From Eledone cirrhosa (taxonomy: Eukaryota > Mollusca > Cephalopoda > Octopoda > Eledonidae): a stretch of 64,000 nt of DNA. Each line of letters begins with the position of its first letter. The first letter of the stretch is position 1. Below the pieces are notes generated by a model, which saw nothing but the letters and a program-made list of their open reading frames with translations, made no database searches and was not told where the DNA came from. Below are positions 60,500 to 64,000 of the stretch, piece by piece. Position numbers and translations under genes: made by a program. The stretch spans positions 33,694,599 to 33,758,598 of the forward strand of contig OZ024748.1 of the NCBI GenBank assembly GCA_964016885.1. The letters run 5' to 3'.

Positions 60500-63030
60500 T
60501 GGGCTGGTGGACATTAGGTGGAGTTAATCAGTTGTGGTGGACATTAGGTGGAGTCAATCATTGGTGGTGTAGTGGACATTAGGTAGAGTGAATCATTGGT
60601 GGTGGACATTAGGTGGAGTGAATCAATGGTGGTGGACATTAGGTGGAGTCAATCAGTGGTGGTGTGGTGGACATTAGGTAGAGTGAATCATTGGTGGTGG
60701 ACATTAGGTGGAGTGAATCAGTGGTGGTTGACATTAGGTGGAGTGAATCAGTGGTGGTTGACATTAGGTGGAGTGAATCAGTGGTGGTGGACATTAGGTG
60801 GAGTGAATCAGTGGTGGTGGACATTAGGTGGAGTGAATCAGTGGTGGTTGACATTAGGTGGAGTGAATCAGTGGTGGTGGACATTAGGTGGAGTGAATCA
60901 GTGGTGGTGGACATTAGGTGGAGTGAATAAGTGGTGGTGGACATTAGGTGGAGTGAATCAGTGGTGGTTGACATTAGGTGGAGTGAATCAGTGGTGGTTG
61001 ACATTAGGTGGAGTGAATCAGTGGTGGCGGACATTAGGTGGAGTGAATCAGTGGTGGTGGACATTAGGTGGAGTGAATCAGTGGTGTTGTGGTGGACATT
61101 AGGTGGAGCGAATCAGTGTTGGTGGACATTAAGTAGAGTGAATCAGTGGTGTTAGACATCAGGTACTGTCAATCAGTGGTGGTGGACATTAGGTAGAGTG
61201 ATACAGTGGTGTTGTGGTGGACATAAGGGGGAGTGAATCAGTGCTGGTGGACATTAGGAGGAGTGAATCGGTGGACATTAGGTGGAGTGATACAGTGGTG
61301 TTGTGGTGGACATAAGGTGGAGTGAATCAGTGGTGGTGGACATTAGATGGAGTGAAACAGTGGTGGTGTGGTGGTGGACATTAGGTGGAGTGAATCAGTG
61401 GTGGTGGACATTAGGTAGAAAGTAGGTGGTGTTAATCAGTGTTGGTGTGGTGTACATTAGTTGGAGTGAATCAGAAGTGGTGGACATTAGGTAGAGTGAA
61501 TCAGTGGTGGTGTACATTAGGTGGAGTGAATCAGTGGTTTTGGACATTAGGTGGAGTCAATCAGTGGTGGTGTGGTGGACATTAGGGAGAGTGAATCTGT
61601 GGTGGTGGACATTAGGTAGAGTGAATCAGTGGTGGTGGACATTAGGTGGATTGAATCAGTGGTGGTGGATATTAGGTGGAGTGAATCAGTGGTGGTGGAC
61701 ATTAGGTGGAGTGAATCAGTGGTGGTGGATATTAGGTGGAGTGAATCAGTGGTGGTGGAGATTAGGTGAAGTGAATCAGTGGTGGTGTGGTGGACATTAG
61801 GTGGAGTGAATCAGTGGTGGTGGACATTAGGAGGAGTGAATCAGTGGTGGTGGAGATTAGGTGAAGTGAATCAGTGGTGGTGTGGTGGACATTAGGTGGA
61901 GTGAATCAGTGGTGGTAGACATTAGGTGGAGTGAATCAGTGGTGGTGGACATTAGGAGGAGTGAATCAGTGGTGGTGGAGATTAGGTGAAGTGAATCAGT
62001 GGTGGTGTGGTGGACATTAGGTGAAGTGAATCAGTGGTGGTGGACATTAAGTAGAGTGAATCAGTGGTGTTGGACATTAGGTGAAGTGAATCAGTGGTGG
62101 TGTGGTGGACATTAGGTGGAGTGAATCAGTGGTGGTCGACATCAGATACTGTCAATCAGTGGTGGTGGACATTAGGTGGAGTGAATCAGTGGTGGTGGAC
62201 ATTAAGTAGACTGAATCAGTGGTGGTGGACATTAGGTGGAGTGAATCAGTGGTGGTGGCCATTAAGTAGACTGAATCAGTGGTGGTGGACATTAGGTGGA
62301 GTGAAGCAGTGGTGGTGGACATTAGGTAGAAAGTAGGTGGTGGTAATCAGTGTTGGTGTGGTGTACATTAGTTGGAGTGAATCAGTAGTGGTGGACATTA
62401 GGTGGAGTGAATCAGTGGTGGTGGACATTAGGTGGAGTCAATCAGTGGTGGTGTGGTGGACATTAGGGAGAGTGAATCATTGGTGGTGGACATTAGGTGG
62501 AGTGAATCAGTGGTGGTGGACATTAGGAGGAGTGAATCAGTGGGGGTGGACATTAGGTAGAGTGAATCAGTGGTGGTGGACATTAGGTGGAGTGAATTAG
62601 TGGTGGTGGACATTAGGTAGAGTGAATCAGTGGTGGTGGACATTAGGAGGAGTGAATCAGTGGTGGTGGACATTAGGAGGAGTGAATCAGTGGTGGTGGA
62701 AATTAGGTAGAGTGAATCAGTGGTGGTGGACATTAGGAGCAGTGAATCAGTGGTGGTGGAAATTAGGTGGAGTGAATCAGTGGTGGTGGACATTAGGTGG
62801 AGTGAATCAGTGGTGGTGGATATTAGGTGAAGTGAATTAGTGGTGGTGGACATTAGGTGGAGTGAATTAGTGGTGGTGGACATTAGGTGGAGTGAATCTG
62901 TGGTGGTGGACATTAGGTGGAGTGAATTAGTGGTGGTGGACATTAGGTGGAGTGAATCAGTGGTGGTGGACATTAGGTGGAGTGAATCAGTGGTGGTGGA
63001 CATTAGGTGGAGTGAATCTGTGGTGGTGGA

Positions 63031-63270
63031 CATTAGGTGGAGTGAATCAGTGGTGGTGGACATTAGGTGGAGTGAATCAGTGGTGGTGGACATTAGGTGG
63101 AGTGAATCAGTGGTGGTGGACATTAGGTGGAGTGAATCAGTGGTGGTGGACATTAGGTGGAGTGAATCAGTGGTGGTGGACATTAGGTGGAGTGAATCAG
63201 TGGTGGTGGACATTAGGTGGAGTGAATCAGTGGTGGTGGACATTAGGTGGAGTGAATCAGTGGTGGTGGA
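63031..63270. repeat. Eight consecutive identical canonical 30-bp units
   Basis: Eight units in a row show no difference and are flanked by single-base variants (GAATCTG upstream, CAGTTGTGG downstream). This stretch gives the canonical unit directly. In the paralogous segment near 51.4 kb the same region alternates between GAATTAG and GAATCTG units, so the uniform run probably arose recently by local expansion or conversion. Confidence 0.92.
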
Positions 63271-64000
63271 CATTAGGTGGAGTGAATCAGTTGTGGTGGA
63301 CATTAAGTAGAGTGAATCAGTGGTGGTGGACATTAGGTGGAGTGAATCAGTGGTGGTGGACATTAAGTAGAGTGAATCAGTGGTGGTGGAGATTAGGTGA
63401 AGTGAATCAGTGGTGGTGTGGTGGACATTAGGTGGAGTGAATCAGTGGTGGTCGACATCAGATACTGTCAATCAATGGTGGTGGACATTAGGTGGAGTGA
63501 ATCAGTGGTAGTGGACATTAAGTAGACTGAATCAGTGGTGGTGGACATTAGGTGGAGTGAATCAGTGGTGGTGGACATTAGGTGGAGTGAATCAGTGGTG
63601 GTGGACATTAAGTAGACTGAATCAGTGGTGGTGGACATTAGGTGGAGTGAATCAGTGGTGGTGGCCATTAAGTAGACTGAATCAGTGGTGGTGGACATTA
63701 GGTGGAGTGAATCAGTGGTGGTGGACATTAGGTAGAAAGTAGGTGGTGTTAATCAGTGTTGGTGTGGTGGACATTAGGGAGAGTGAATCATTGGTGGTGG
63801 ACATTAGGTGGAGTGAATTAGTGCTGGTGGACATTAGGTGGAGTGAATCAGTGGTGGTGGACATTAGGTGGAGTGAATCAGTGGTGGTGGACATTAGGTG
63901 GAGTGAATCAGTGGTGGTGGACATTAGGAGGAGTGAATCAGTGGTGGTAGAAATTAGGTGGAGTGAATCAGTGGTGGTGGACATTAGGTGGAGTGAATCA

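Larger units (their letters stand above)
7112..64000. repeat. 30-bp satellite array, main block (about 56.9 kb, uninterrupted)
   Basis: This is the same unit as in 1-3602, continuing past the right edge. I found no unrelated DNA of appreciable length inside it. Unit variants include: ATTAAGTAGA(G/C)TG; ATTAGGAGGAG; GATATTAGG; GAATAAG and GAATTAG; CATCAGGTACTGTCAATC; and CATATGTAGAG, which is one base short. Linker units are about 5 bp (GTGTGGTTGAC, GTGTGGTGGAC, GTGTGTTGGAC) or 8 bp (GTGTGGTTGTGGAC) longer. Sub-blocks are listed separately. Confidence 0.97.
58299..64000. repeat. 3.1-kb-type super-unit, copy G (incomplete at window edge)
   Basis: It follows copy E at a constant offset of 11,519 bp to about 62.0 kb, then 11,549, then 11,609, with only a few base differences. 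Examples are GACGATAGG at 49332 versus GACATTAGG at the matching site, GGTGAAG at 49550 versus GGTGGAG, and GTGGAG at 50130 versus GTGGAT. It contains the 216-bp module at 60284-60499 and no second copy of the 1,131-bp block. The GAATCTG/GAATTAG run is mostly replaced by canonical units. Confidence 0.88.

Noticed and set aside
7112..64000. CRISPR array (30-bp regular repeats)
   Set aside because: There are no unique spacers; repeats abut directly, vary in sequence and form higher-order multimers. The LINE also indicates a eukaryotic host.

Overview
The window is eukaryotic repeat DNA, probably from an invertebrate animal. About 60.5 of the 64 kb is one tandem array of a 30-bp minisatellite/satellite unit (core GGACATTAGGTGG followed by AATCAGTGGTGG), roughly 2,000 units by length. 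The only non-satellite DNA is a 5'-truncated, frameshifted non-LTR retrotransposon (LINE, CR1/L2/Jockey-like) at about 3603-7111. A protein-coding LINE with an APE-type endonuclease and an (ATT)n tail, set in a huge satellite, excludes a prokaryote. I cannot name the species. I see no host gene, tRNA, rRNA or CRISPR array.

Layout. 1-3602: satellite, divergent at first, then from about 1677 sixty units in strict 30-bp register. 3603-7111: LINE on the + strand with the end of ORF1, ORF2 (endonuclease plus reverse transcriptase) broken by a frameshift near 5680, a 3' UTR present as two tandem copies, and a 74-bp ATT tract. 7112-16.9 kb: mixed, comparatively divergent satellite with small higher-order repeats, including three exact-length 125-bp copies. 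16.9-26.1 kb: two tandem copies of a roughly 4.5-kb super-unit. 26.1-30.4 kb: mixed satellite with reused modules. 30.4-64 kb: eight copies of a super-unit that is about 3.1 kb in its basic form. These contain a variable block of GAATAAG/GATATTAGGAGG units. A 1,131-bp tandem duplication lies inside this region, and a roughly 5-kb segment recurs 11.5 kb downstream.

Interpretation. The array is hierarchical: 30-bp units, then 90-, 125- and 180-bp multimers, then super-units of 1.1, 3.1, 4.5 and 11.5 kb. Neighbouring super-units share private variants, as expected from repeated local duplication or unequal exchange. The retrotransposon lies in the older, more heterogeneous left part. Six other array positions carry the sequence found at its 3' flank and act as paralogous empty sites; comparison suggests insertion with a small target deletion rather than a target-site duplication. 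Because the unit is a multiple of three, several frames stay open for hundreds of codons, but these ORFs end wherever a 35-bp linker unit changes the frame, so I treat them as non-coding. No clear new gene system was found; the most notable features are the higher-order architecture and the extreme strand asymmetry.
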